Below are positions 12,541 through 24,320 of a stretch of 64,000 nucleotides of DNA, piece after piece. Position 1 is the first letter of the stretch. Every line of letters begins with the position of its first letter. The stretch is from assembly GCA_026008535.1 (NCBI GenBank), contig BRKX01000010.1, positions 749,001 through 813,000 of the forward strand, given 5' to 3'. This DNA is from Perilla frutescens. Taxonomy: Eukaryota; Streptophyta; Magnoliopsida; Lamiales; Lamiaceae. The notes under the pieces were generated by a model. It saw nothing but the letters and a program-made list of their open reading frames with translations, had not been told where the DNA came from and did not search any database. A program made the translations under genes and the position numbers.

Positions 12541-12597
12541 ATATATATTTGTTAAGAAATTCTATGTCACACCCACATGTAGTGACTCATTTGTTAC

Positions 12598-13075
12598 AAT
12601 TAAGGATGTAAAAGAATAGAGCCGCTCGTGAGCTATTCGGAGTTTGACTCGAAAAAAGTTGGTTCGAAGTTCGTTCGTTTTCTAAATAGGCTGAGCTCGA
12701 ACAGAGCAGTGTTCGGCTCGACCAGCTCGCGAACATGTTTGAGCCCGAGCTTAATCGAACATGTTCATGAATATCATAAATATTTCGAACGGATAAATTA
12801 AATAAGCTATTTTTTTCGAGCATTTGAGATGAAACTTGTTTAGTAAATTTCTGAGCATTTCATGAGTCGAGCTCGAAACGAATTCGAACATAACAAATAT
12901 TTATCGAGTCGAGCTTGAACAAAAGGAAAAAAGCTCAAATTGAGCTCGAGCTTGAATATTCCTTAAATGGGAAAAAAACTCAAATTGAACTCGGGCTTAA
13001 ATATTCCTTAACGAGCCGAATTCGAGCATCAGATGTTTGATTCAATTCGGTTTGTTTACCACCCTAATCACAATA
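12598..13075. mobile_element. Dispersed repeat rich in GAGCTCGA words
   Basis: Imperfect inverted ends (AATTAAGGATGTAAAAG on the left, the inverse of GTTTACCACCCTAAT on the right) enclose many GAGCTCGA and TTCGAACATG words. Related copies are at 42105-42550 and probably 53250-53530. Confidence 0.5.
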
Positions 13076-13322
13076 AACCTAAATAATGTGAAAAATGAGA
13101 ATTTCATATTAGGTCTATTGTAACAAAGAACACGCTGGTACTGTATACAACAATTAAATAGAATTTCTCATATATTTGTTGTTACAGATTTGTAGGTAGC
13201 CCCACCTGGAAAACAAAATAATGATAATGACATGGACAAGGACAAAATTGTAATTTCGGGCCTCTGAGTGGCGATACTACTTAAACTCCAACACTAGGTC
13301 ATGGACTTGGGGAAGTCCCAAA

Positions 13323-13913
13323 ATGAGAATGTTAATAAAAACAATAATATTCGTGATCGCCGGCGTCATGTTCTCGGCGGCCAGCGCCGGCAACGCTACG
13401 GAGTTCATCCGCACAAACTGCGACACGACGCTATATCCGGAGCTGTGCTACCATTCCCTAGCCGGGTACGCGAATGCAGTGCAAAGCGACCCGGCTCGGC
13501 TGGCCCGGGTAGCGGTGGGGGTGAGCCTGTCCCGCGCCAAGCGCATGGGGCTCTACGTGGCGAACCTGAGCCGCCAAGCCGACTACTCGGCCGACCACCG
13601 AGCCGCCGCCGCCCTGCACGACTGCTTCTCTGTCCTGGGCGATGCGGTGGACCAGATACGAGGGTCGCTCAAGCAGATGCGGAGGCTCACCGGCACCGGC
13701 GAGGAGCTCAGGTACCAGCTCAGCAACGTGCAGACGTGGATGAGCGCCGCCTTGACCAATGAGGACACGTGCGTCGACGGGCTGGATGACGTGGCGATCG
13801 GAGTCGTCGGAGACGAGGTCTCCGGCAGAATTTTGAAGGTGAAGGAGGTGACCAGCAATGCGCTGGCTCTCGTCAATATGTTCGTTTCTAAGCTCATGAC
13901 CACTACTTTCTAG
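13323..13913 (+). CDS. Pectin methylesterase inhibitor (PMEI), secreted
   Basis: A single exon of 196 residues. A hydrophobic signal peptide (about 1-22) precedes a four-helix inhibitor domain. The four conserved cysteines are at 33, 42, 101 and 150, the spacing that forms two disulfides (33-42 and 101-150) in this family. Other family marks are TNCDTTLYPELCY near the N-terminus and VQTWMSAALTNEDTCVDG near residues 136-153. Such proteins block pectin methylesterase in the wall, and some relatives inhibit invertase. The class cannot be fixed from sequence, but a pectin methylesterase gene lies 5.6 kb downstream on the same strand. The ATG at 13323 is followed two codons later by another ATG. 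The coding sequence is GC-rich compared with its surroundings. No TATA box was evident. Confidence 0.93.
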   Translation: MRMLIKTIIFVIAGVMFSAASAGNATEFIRTNCDTTLYPELCYHSLAGYANAVQSDPARLARVAVGVSLSRAKRMGLYVANLSRQADYSADHRAAAALHDCFSVLGDAVDQIRGSLKQMRRLTGTGEELRYQLSNVQTWMSAALTNEDTCVDGLDDVAIGVVGDEVSGRILKVKEVTSNALALVNMFVSKLMTTTF

Positions 13914-13934
13914 TTAATTACCATATAGTCCCTA

Positions 13935-14190
13935 GCTCCGTTTATATATATATATATAATTATATATATAGACACACGCACACGCTTTTATATATGCATT
14001 AATGCATGCATCCACTCTTCCATCAGCTAGCGGGTGGTGACTAACTATATATATCAGTAGCACTATATAGTTATATATATATATATATATATTACTACTG
14101 CATACTAGTACGTGTACGTGTGTGTGCGTGTCAGTGATCTGTATATATGTGTTATATATATGTGTGTGTGTGGGGGGGGGGGGGGGTGGA
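13935..14190 (+). repeat. Simple repeats downstream of PMEI: TA runs and a poly-G tract
   Basis: Several TA runs (13950-13970, 14070-14095) lead into GTGTGTG and a G run at about 14172-14186. This is low-complexity sequence. Confidence 0.9.
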
Positions 14191-14459
14191 ATGAGTATAA
14201 TGTATCATGCGTCTAGATATAAATGGTATGTTTGGATCGCCAATTAATTAATGTCACTGTTCTCTGTTTAATTTATTTCTCGAAATATATTCTTGATTTC
14301 TTGTAATTCATAATCCGTAGTCTATATTCTAGCTAGCTAGTGATTGAGAAGTGCATTCTTGCAGGATTAATTTTTTTTTATTTTTTTATTGTAGTTTTGT
14401 CTAGGGTCGACGATATACGGTATATACATACATATATATGTATATATATACTTTCACTT

Positions 14460-14846
14460 GAGATCCTCTAGTCCCAACTTGTGTGCCTCAACCATGTACC
14501 AAATCTCAAAATTATTACTTTTTCTTCCATTTTTTCCTCAATTTTAATTTCTTTTGGTTTAGTATAATTTTACATTATTATTTAGGGTTTATAAGTTTAC
14601 TCCATCCAATTAGGATTTATAATTATTTTTTAATATTTAATTTTTATTTTTTAGTTAATGTAATTGATTTTTGGGGTTGATTATTCAAAACTTAAGGTAT
14701 ATAATTTTAAAAAATTTTAATTTTTAACAATAAATATTAATTATGATTAGTTATAATATAACAAATTTTATTTTTACGAAAAACATTATTAACTATACAT
14801 AATTTTATTATTGACACACAAAATTGGGACTAGAGCATCTCTACTC
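14460..14846 (-). mobile_element. MITE family R, copy R4 (best-preserved ends)
   Basis: Terminal inverted repeats are readable here. The left end is GAGATCCTCTAGTCCCAACTT and the right end is the inverse of GAGATGCTCTAGTCCCAATTT. This defines the family as a terminal-inverted-repeat MITE of about 390 bp. Confidence 0.7.
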
Positions 14847-14942
14847 ATATACGTACCTCGGAATCACTATCTACAGTGTAGTTATAGTTGACGAACATAA
14901 GATCGATAAATGGGTGTACCCATAATTAACTAACTAATGCTA

Positions 14943-15126
14943 ACCGGCCGGTTTTGTATCTGGTGTATCGGGATGCATTTGTATCCCAATGTCCTTTTTA
15001 AACAAGTGTCTCATTATCTTTAAAAAATTAAAGATAATGGAAAAAGTGAGACACTTGGGACACTTGTCGAAAGAAGATATTGGGATACAAATGCATCTCT
15101 ATGCACCATATACAGAATCGGCCGGT
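14943..15126. repeat. 184-bp foldback (long imperfect hairpin)
   Basis: The arms begin and end with ACCGGCCGGT. They pair through GATGCATTTGTATCCCAAT (14971) against its exact inverse (15079-15097). Inner arms AAGTGTCTCA and TTATCTTT close on a short A-rich loop near 15025. This could be a small foldback element or a hairpin RNA source. Positions 15127-15810 contain nothing else that I recognise. Confidence 0.7.
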
Positions 15127-15814
15127 CACCATATACAAAACCCTAACGGGCCTGTCAAATTAAGGGTTAATTATTGATTCCGGTTTTTCAGCAAAGAAAA
15201 AGAAACTAGGTTAAAATGGATAAGACATCTCAACTCGTCTATATATAATTTGAAATCTATCAATAAAATATTTCATATAGGTATCTTTAATTTCTGGATC
15301 GAGTAATGATTTTGGTTTGAAAATGCTGTTCACTCTTCTATTAAATTAAATTATTATTTTAATAATTGGAACCTGGGTATATAGAAATGATTGAACGACG
15401 TTACCTTTTGAGATCCTGTCGTCTTATATATGATTATCATGATTATATATATCACTATATGATTATGTTGGTGAGCACGGGGAGTAACTACACTTATAAT
15501 ATATGTACCACAATCTTTGATACAAAATATTGAACTCATAGATACAAATTTCTGTCGTGAAAAAACTCGAACTTAATTCGTTGTTAATTTGTCGGCAATC
15601 TAGCAATAAAATATAATTCGTCGTTAAGTCCGTTGTTAAAATGCGTTTATCTTATAGTGTTTTGTACGACCGTGACAAGAATGTATATATGGAAGAAACC
15701 AAATTTAGTTCAATAAGTTAAATTAAAAAAGAATATAGTTATTTGTCAAATTTTCGTATATAGTATTACTTACATTACCACGCGAAGCAAAACTATATAG
15801 GGTAATTCTATATA

Positions 15815-16651
15815 TAGCCACAATTTTACTTATCATAACCCCCATATTTTATTATAATATAAAATAAAACTTCCCTCAATCTTCTTCTCCAATACTCTTA
15901 TAGCCCCACTCCATTAAAAAGCGCCTATGCGATTCATTATCTCGTATTATTTTAGTTTTTAATTCATTTGAGACATGAAATAAAAATGAAAAATCAAATC
16001 AATATCTTATTCTCTTTCAAACTGAATTGATGATCTCTTGAGATTTGTCAACAATAACTTTTGTTATCAATATCTCAGTATTAAACAATTCATCTTGGCA
16101 ATTGGATTCACGTGAAAATAAAACTCTTTCATTTACATAAACACATAAAAAATAAGTGGTCTAACTCCCATCCAAATCCACATCAGAAAATATTTTATTA
16201 TATTCCTCAAAAAGGCATTCTTTTTCAAGGTTACAACAAATGCTCATCTAGAATCTCTATTGCATATATCATCCAATTTTATTGATGTTTCACTGGCAAA
16301 TCGTACTTCATGTTATATACAATATACCTATATATATATTTATAAGGGGACAACAATTTTCTTGATTATGTTTATTTTTTATTTATTTTTTGAAGAAGTT
16401 GACTTTGTTATCATTTTAGAACTGAAAAAGAAGAGCGAAATAAAAAAATTGAAAAAAGAAAATGAAAGATTAAGAAAAAAGAGTTTGCAGTTTGCTAGGG
16501 CAAAAGGAAAAAAAAGCAAGCTAAGGTTGGGTGCGGTCATTCGAGGCAATGGGACTATAGAACGTTATATGTTTATAGGGCAAAATAGGTATAAAATAAT
16601 TATTTTATTTTATTTAAATATTGGGGCTATAGTGAGTAAAATTGTGGTTAC
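15815..16651. mobile_element. Non-autonomous element with ~50-bp inverted ends
   Basis: The left end (ATAGCCACAATTTTACTTATCA, then CCCCCATATTTTATT) is the imperfect inverse of the right end (AATATTGGGGCTATAGTGAG, then TAAAATTGTGGTTA). A lysine-rich open frame inside (16260-16673) runs through the end repeat and is not a gene. Confidence 0.6.
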
Positions 16652-16654
16652 ATA

Positions 16655-16919
16655 TACTCTCTCCGTTTCATAATGTTTGTTGTTTTATAATTTTAATATA
16701 GAATTAACAATTAATTTTTTTGACTAAAATATCACTTCCTTCTATATCAAATAAAATCTTATTTCCTTATATTTTCCTAAAAAATTGACAAAATTTTATC
16801 TCTTCATATATTTGTAGAGTAAAACTTGGGAGACAGAGTGTGAAAATATCTAAAACAATAAATATTTTGACACAAAATAAAACTCCTAAAACAATAATCA
16901 AAATGAAACGAAGGGAGTA
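16655..16919. mobile_element. Stowaway-like MITE, copy D
   Basis: TA-flanked. The left end is CTCTCTCCGTTTCATAATG and the right end is ATCAAAATGAAACGAAGGGAG. It abuts the element at 15815-16651. Confidence 0.85.
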
Positions 16920-17219
16920 TTCCATAACTAGTGATCGAATAATTTTCTTAGAATAGCCCCATTTGATTGTTTGGAGAGGTATCAAAATTGAATATAATTA
17001 AGCTATTATTCACAAATATGCCCTAATAGCACCCCCCCCCACTTTAATCTTAATTTGTGCAAATGGGCCTGTACATTTATTTGCTTCCCACAATTATAAT
17101 TAATTAATTACTTTCGACGCCTAGTCTTTTTTTTTTTCTCTCGTTTCTTTTTTTGATTCACATGCATGCAACTAAGATCACCAACTCTAGGATTTTTACA
17201 ATAACTTGATTGAATTCCA

Positions 17220-17535
17220 ACAGGAAACGCACATTGACCCGATCAACAAAAAAAAAAGTAAAATAGGTGATACTTTTTAAGGATATAGATGATATTTTTT
17301 GAATTTTGAGTGATACTTTTTAGTATTATAGTTGATATTGATTTGAGGATTTTTTTTATTTATTTATTTTGGCCGATACTTTTAAGAATACAGGTGATAC
17401 TTTTGGGTTTTTAAGTAATATTTTTTAGTATTACAGTTGATACTGATTTTGAAACATTTTTTTTGAAGTTAACTAAATCAACGCGCGTTTCTCGGTGTTG
17501 ACCGGTCAACACGTTGACCCGATCAATGCGCCTGA
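17220..17535 (+). repeat. Direct-repeat region with GATACTTTTTAG units
   Basis: Two diverged copies of a unit of roughly 125 bp, marked by GGTGATACTTTT and AGTATTA(T/C)AGTTGATA. They are bracketed by two TTGACCCGATCAA motifs (about 17235 and 17514). A related fragment appears at 25965-26040. Positions 17536-18150 contain nothing further. Confidence 0.6.
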
Positions 17536-18153
17536 TGGTGCATCTAGTGTACACAAGTGCTTCTCTTTTTATTTAGAGTTCATCATTCCCTAATTAGGGT
17601 AATTTAAAAAAAATAGTTATGACACACGAACTGTAATACGAATGGACACAGAGAATCTGATGAAAATAGAGTCATTCACATTCATTTTGATACAAGGATT
17701 GATTGATGTTGTTATTGGCTCTTTATTTTTTATTTTTTATTTTTTTGAGAAAATTAAGATTAATGATGTTATTATTACTAGAAAAGTACTGCTAACCGAG
17801 GTTTGAAACTGCCGCCTGTCGAATTGTTGGAATTAATTGTAATACTTAATTTGACTACATTAATATTGCTAATTATGAATTGCCAGGTTGGCAGAGAATA
17901 TAAAGGGGAAAATGTATGGCAGTATTTTATTATGTTAATTTTGACTTCAATCCAATCCGCAACCGGAATATAATATTATATTAATTCTTGCAGCTGCAGG
18001 CGGTATTAATCTTTTAATTACTTCATTATTTCAAACCACACGGTTCATGAAAAAAGAAGTATTGCTATTGGTTCGGTGGTTATATTCTGGATTTTATTAT
18101 GATAAGTTCCGAGTTCAAAATTCTTTTTGAATATTTTATTTTTATCTTTTTAA

Positions 18154-18390
18154 GGATGGCGTAATGATGGAATGGTATTTTTTGAGGTCTGAAGTCTTAA
18201 ATTCGAATCCCAACATCAACACCATTAGGCGTGAGTCTACCATATCTAATCTATAAAGTGTGATTTACTTTCATCCCACCACTAACACCATTAGGTGTGA
18301 GCCTGTCACACTTAGCTTATCAAATATGGTTTACCTCCCTCAACACTATTTTACCTCCCCTGTTTGACTGAGGGTTACCCTCTCTATATA
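18154..18390 (+). mobile_element. SINE-like element with repeated 3' segment
   Basis: GGATGGCGTAATGATGGAATG resembles box A, and CTTAAATTCGAATCCCAAC resembles box B about 50 bp later. The 3' part repeats a segment (ACACCATTAGG(C/T)GTGAG) that appears again at about 18290. A related degraded copy of the tail follows at 18440-18490. Confidence 0.45.
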
Positions 18391-18711
18391 TATAAATATA
18401 TAAAACCAATATAATTAGATGTGGCCTGGCATATTCGGTTTATCAAGAATGATTTACCTTCCTAACACCATTTCACCTCCCCCTTTATGACTGCGGATTA
18501 TTCTTGATATATATAAAAAAAAGTACTAGCGAATTAACTAGGTTCATTATATTTGAGCTTTGAAAGAGTCAATTAATTCATATTCTTTATAAATAAGTCA
18601 TTGTATATTAATGTCCTAGCCAATTAATTACTTAGTAATTACTGTCCAATCCCCATCAAGTTGCTAGTATTTTATTTATTAGGAAATTAACAACTCATAT
18701 GTTGACGTTGA

Positions 18712-18748
<37 letters not shown>

Positions 18749-19334
18749 CTTTTTAGTTTTGCCCTTTAAAAAATATATTGATGTAGAATGTTGACTTGTG
18801 CGTGAAGTCATTAACAATCAAATGACACGCACACAATTCCACATCATTTCAAACCCTATTATACCTTTTGTTTTCGAAATTCCCTATCCATACACAAAAA
18901 TAAAAGGTTTAATTAGTTTTCATGAGTCCTAAAATGACGTGTGCATGGTTATTTCATAATCTAGTGGCTATCCAACTCATACTACGTACCCTTTAAAGTC
19001 TTAATTATTGCTTGCAAGAACAACAAACTTATACAAAACTAACTAATTATATTCATTTTCCATGCAACCATCAAGCCTCATCTCTTAATTATGCAGATGG
19101 GATTATCTATTCCAATTTTGCGTTTTATCTTGTATTCAAATCTTTAGATTCATACCACACATGAATTTAATTTCTTCAAGTGGATAATTGTTTAATTTTT
19201 TTACTTAAATACACGTATCATAAATCCAATGGTTGGAACACAAGATGAAAAATCAAATTAGAACAAAGGATCTCATCCGCTCGTTATGATTGCTTGCTCA
19301 TTGGCTCATGCACCTTTAACTTCCATCCTATCCT

Positions 19335-19342
19335 CTATAAAA
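19335..19342 (+). promoter_or_regulatory. Probable TATA box of the PME gene
   Basis: CTATAAAAAGG lies 135-140 bp upstream of the start codon. This would place transcription start near 19365-19370, with a leader containing a C run (about 19420-19433). Confidence 0.6.
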
Positions 19343-19474
19343 AGGCCTAGCCTCTTTTTTTCATCATCAAATTAAATCATTGAAAATCCATCTCTACCTC
19401 CTCTCAATTACAAATTAACCCCCCCCCCCCCCCAACCAACCTCTTCTTTCTTGCATACATACATAGTTGCATGC

Positions 19475-20412
19475 ATGGCTAAACATAATTATTTCCCTTC
19501 TCTTTTGCCTTTGTTATTTCTTTCAACACATTTTATCTCCGCCCCAAGCTTACACACCCCAATTTGCACCCAAACCCCTCACCCCGATCTATGCAATTCT
19601 CTCACCACCACCCTAAACGGAACCCTCCCCGATTTTCGCGACGCGAGCCTTAGGGAATCTTTATCCGAAGCTCAGAATGCCCACAAACTTATTTTAGACA
19701 TGGACCTAAGTTCATTCAATGAGCGAGCCAAAGCGGCTTGGGCCGATTGCCTATATCTCTACCAAGACTCCATCTATCAACTCAATCGATCCATCGCCTC
19801 CCAAAACAACCAACTTGATGTCCAAACATGGTTGAGTGCAGCCATTACCAATGAACAAGCATGCCAAAATGGCTTTCTTGATTTCAACTTGCCCCCCTCT
19901 CTCATGCCATTCATTAGCGACTCCTCATCATCGTCGTCCTCGTCTAAGTTGCTTAGCAATTCACTAGCCATCAATAAGGCCGCCATATCTTCATCATCGT
20001 CCAAGCACGAAAGAATTAACCGGCGTTTATTAGCCCATGATTTCCCGGAATGGGTTTCGGCCCGTGATCGGAAACTGCTCCAATCTTCAGTGAAAGGTGA
20101 TGTGGTGGTGGCTCAAGATGGTTCGGGTGATTATAAGACTATTTCAGAAGGGTTAGCTGCGGCGGCGAGCCGAAGGAGTGGAAGCAAGAGATTTGTGATA
20201 TATGTGAAGAAGGGGATTTACAAAGAAAATGTGGAGGTGAAGAGATCTATGAAGAATATAATGATAATCGGAGATGGAATTGATGCAACCATTGTTACGG
20301 CTAGTAAGAATGTTCAAGATGGCTCCACAACATTTCGTTCTGCAACTTTTGGTGAGTTTGATTCATTTTACTACTTTAAACTCATGACATGTACAATATA
20401 ATATTATATATA

Positions 20413-20448
<36 letters not shown>

Positions 20449-21896
20449 TATAATATAGTTCTTGACTTATTTTTCTTCTACCTAATACGTACTCATTAAT
20501 TTTATTTGTTTTAATACACTTGCATTATATTTTATTTCATGCAGTGTGACATTTATTATTGGATTAGCTAGGATAAGAACGATTAAGTTGCAATACGCAA
20601 TCATTCGAAAAATTAGTTTTTGACGTGGATGAATAATTAATATGTGTATATATATATGTATGTATGTGTGTGTATATATATATATATGGCTGTTGCAAGT
20701 TAGCATGTCAAACAGTTTAATTAGTTTAGTCCTAATTAGCTAGTCGTCTCAGATTATGAGACAGCCTTATGTTTATAATTTGTTGTTTGGATCATCGTGT
20801 CAAGTTGCAAGTTAATTAAATTTATCGTGTGGAATATCTTAATTATTTAATTAATTATCGATCATGTAATAAAAATAAACGCACAGTTTGTCCCCACTTT
20901 TAGCGCTTTATACTTTCAACAAATTAACTTCAATTTAATCATATTATTTATAGCATATCCACATCCACATCCATTATATATTCAATTTAATATATTGTGT
21001 CTTGGGTTGTGAATTGTGGGAAAATCCATTACATATTCATGTAGTGCATGCATCCATCAAATTTTTAACATGTGGCACGTGGATCCACATTTTAAAAATA
21101 AATTGAGAAATAAGTGTGGACTCCACGTGCCTCATGTTAAATGATTTGTGAGTGCATGCAGTACACCCACACGCGTTACAGAATTTCTCGTGAATTGTGA
21201 TTGACGATGATGTCATGTAATACAGCTGTTACAGGTGATGGCTTCATAGCCCGGGGCATCACTTTCGAGAATACAGCCGGAGCGAAGAAGCACCAAGCAG
21301 TGGCGCTTCGCTCCGGCTCGGATTTCTCGGTGTTTTACCAGTGCAGCTTCAAGGGCTACCAAGATACCCTCTACGTCTACTCACAACGGCAGTTCTATCG
21401 CGACTGCGACATCTACGGCACCGTAGATTTCATCTTCGGCGATGCAGTATCCGTCATCCAGAACTGCAACATTTACATAAGACAACCCATGCCCAATCAG
21501 AAAAACACCGTCACGGCCCAAGGGAGAAAAGACCCTAACCAAAATACCGGCATTATCATCCACAACTCCCACGTCACCGGCGCAACTTCTTCCAAGAGTT
21601 ATTTAGGGCGGCCGTGGCAGAAATATTCAAGAACGGTTTTCATGAAGTGCACCATCGACGGTGTGATTGATCCGGCGGGGTGGCTTCCGTGGAGTGGAAA
21701 TTTTGCTCTAAGCACATTATATTATGCTGAGTATATGAACACCGGACCCGGTGCCACCACCGGTCGGAGGGTCAACTGGCCGGGATTCCATGTCTTGACC
21801 AGCACTGCCGAAGCCGGAAAATTCTCGGTCGGGACTTTCTTGGCGGGAAATTCATGGATTCCGGCTACCGGTGTACCCTTTACTTCCGGCCTCTAA
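19475..21896 (+). CDS. Pectin methylesterase with N-terminal inhibitor-like pro-region
   Basis: Two exons, 19475-20351 and 21226-21896, join in phase 1 (TTTG|GTGAGT, TACAG|CTGTT) to 515 residues. A signal peptide comes first, then a PMEI-like pro-region (about 25-170). Two basic processing motifs follow, RRLL and RKLL. The catalytic beta-helix starts around residue 207. Catalytic-site residues are present: Gln316 (QAVAL), Gln338-Asp339 (YQDTLY), Asp360 (VDFIFG) and Arg421 (YLGRPW). It removes methyl esters from homogalacturonan in the wall; cleavage at the basic motifs in the Golgi frees the mature enzyme. A serine run (about 152-159) and another near 176 sit in the linker. The ATG at 19475 is the first in-frame one (GCATGCATGGCT). 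Gene order suggests an orthologue of Arabidopsis PME6. The 874-bp intron is AT-rich with TACA repeats. Confidence 0.95.
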
Positions 21897-21910
21897 TACG
21901 TGCATGCATA

Positions 21911-21945
<35 letters not shown>

Positions 21946-22324
21946 CTTCACGTATGTATTAAGTTGGAAAATTAGTTGTGTTTGCGTGCCTAGCTAGTGG
22001 CTTAATTGTTGTATTGTTTGCTTACTCGCTTCAATATTCATTATCAATTATCAATTAGTGTAAAAAAGTGTGGATAAGTTTGAGTTTGCCTACTTATTTC
22101 CTTAAAAATATTATACAACATATTTTATTTACGGACATGAATATATATAATAGAACATTAAATTTGTTAAAACATTACAAATATCATATTTCTCTTGCTT
22201 TGAGATGCCTACCCTTTCGATCATTTGGAATTTAAAAAAAATGTTATGTGTAAAATCTCCATACCCACCATTCATTATATTTTTTTTGGTATATTATTTT
22301 TACATGCGCCATATGTATGTGTGT

Positions 22325-22325
22325 G

Positions 22326-22367
<42 letters not shown>

Positions 22368-22487
22368 ATGATATCGGCTATATATATAGACTTGTCTGTA
22401 TATATATTGAGGAAAATATATACTAATTAATTAACTATTGAATGGTACCACATACTATACACTTAGCTAGTGTAACAAAGGAAACAA

Positions 22488-22548
<61 letters not shown>

Positions 22549-22620
22549 TGTTTATCATAAATTCATAATGTCTAATTAAATGCCAATTGGTAATATATAT
22601 ATATATATATATATATATGT
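22325..22620 (+). repeat. AT and AAT microsatellites
   Basis: A TA run at about 22331-22364, an AAT run of about 20 units at 22489-22548, and a second TA run near 22595-22618. Positions 22620-23250 hold no feature I can identify. Confidence 0.95.
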
Positions 22621-23272
22621 TGCACAACTTTCTTGGCGGGCGGACTTTAATCGACTTTAATTTATGAGTAGAAGCAATACACGTACACATGTACTAGAGT
22701 CCTATATATACATATACATATACATACATATATATATATATGTTTAGAACAAAATTAACAAATAAATTAAATTGATAATATTTTGTTGCCTCATATCTCT
22801 TCTTCTGATTTGGGCGAGGGAAGATGCCTAGCTATGAGTTATCTTCTTTAACTGTATTATTTGATGTGACTAAAATATGATACTTAATTTTTATCCCAAT
22901 CAATTATTAATGTTAGTCATGTTGTAATATAAAATGATGGGCTTCAATAATTAATGTGAATTCTTAAGAAATTAATTAATGAATCCTTATCAAGATCCAG
23001 ACCTCCATATACGTACCATTGTCAAATAAAATTAGAGTTTCACCATAATAAATGTCATAAAATAAGTAATCTCTTGATGACTTTGACATTAGATATAATG
23101 TCTCATAACTCATTATGCAAATTGTAGTTTTCACAAAACACTTGTACTACTTGAACACACCACAACTTCATAAAATTCTCCATGACAGTACATAACATAT
23201 ATAATTTTCTTATCTTCAATCACATTCAATTTTATCATTTATTAGTTCTTATATATATATATATATATATAG

Positions 23273-23965
23273 AGGATGGATCAAATGAGAACCATGACCC
23301 CATGTGGGAACTAGGAACTCATCTCATTCATCCATTGTTTTGATTTAGATGGCTAAGATTAGGTCAACTTTTGGTCAAAGGCGGAGTGGCAAACTTGTAA
23401 TATTTGAGCATAATTTTCGGAAATCATATAGACAACACTTTAAAATCGTTGTCTATTCTTATAATTTTCGTATGCTAAAATGAGAATACTATCATGCTAT
23501 TATGAACATATATACATGCTAATATGAATATATATATGCATGCTAGTATGAACATATATACATGCTAGTATGAACATATAATGTCTTACTATTAACGACA
23601 CTACTACTGCTATTATGAGTAAAATTTATGTGTTTTATGAATATTTTTTCATGCTGTTATGAATATTTTTTCATGCTATTATTTGTATACTTCTATGTTA
23701 TCGTGAATATTTTGTCATACTATTATGAGTTTAACATCACGCTATTATGGACGAAAAATACATTCTCGAATAAACATATGAACAATGGATCTTAAATGAA
23801 AGAGCACGAAAAGAACTTTAATTTTATATATAATTTGCGTTAATCTAATGAAAAATGAGCAAGTTATGGATGTTTAAAGTTTAAATAAAAATAAAATATT
23901 GTGTGGTTGAGATTAGTTCCTAGTTCTCACATGGGGATTGGTTCTCATGTGAACCATACCCTATA
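23273..23965. mobile_element. ~690-bp element with ~40-bp inverted ends and internal minisatellite
   Basis: The left end (CAAATGAGAACCATGACCCCATG, then TGGGAACTAGGAAC) is the inverse of the right end (GTTCCTAGTTCTCACATGGGG, then GGTTCTCATGTGAACC). Both ends sit in TA runs. The interior (23480-23760) repeats the word CATGCTA(G/T)TATGAA with variable AT spacers. Confidence 0.75.
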
Positions 23966-24021
23966 TATATATATATATTGTGCACCTAAAAGTCCCGATA
24001 ATAAATTAAAAAGAAGAAGGA

Positions 24022-24134
24022 AGTCCCGGTGGGGATGGCCTAATGGTGGAGTGAGATTGCTCGGAGACCAAAGGTCACGGGTTCAAATCTCCTCAATACC
24101 ACAGATCGTGTGTGTGAGTAAAAAAATAAAAATA
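24022..24134 (+). mobile_element. tRNA-derived SINE with target-site duplication
   Basis: Box A (GATGGCCTAATGGTGGAGTG) and box B (GGTTCAAATCTC) are 43 bp apart, and an A-rich tail follows. The element is flanked by a 14-bp direct repeat, AAAAAGAAGAAGGA (24008-24021 and 24135-24148). Loss of tRNA folding and the A tail make this a SINE, not a tRNA gene. Confidence 0.88.
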
Positions 24135-24320
24135 AAAAAGAAGAAGGAGAAATGGATTAAAGGGAACGTGTGAAGACACCTTAATCAGTGCATTTTCAAG
24201 CAAATGATTTTACGTTGACAGAAGATAAACCCACTAAACTGGTGGAAACAATCGATCATCTTTGACAACTTTTACAGCCCTTCGACAAGTTAATACTATC
24301 CAACTAAAATTGTCCAAACA

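Noticed and set aside
16260..16673. Lysine-rich open frame resembling a coiled coil (KKSEIKKLKKENERLRKK)
   Set aside because: It runs through the right inverted end of a non-autonomous element, has poor upstream context and is biased by A-rich sequence.
19451..19474. Longer N-terminus for the PME
   Set aside because: The longer frame begins at TTG; the first ATG is at 19475 and directly precedes a good signal peptide.
24022..24134. Possible tRNA gene (good box A and box B)
   Set aside because: No acceptor or anticodon stem can be formed. An A-rich tail and a 14-bp flanking duplication show it is a SINE.
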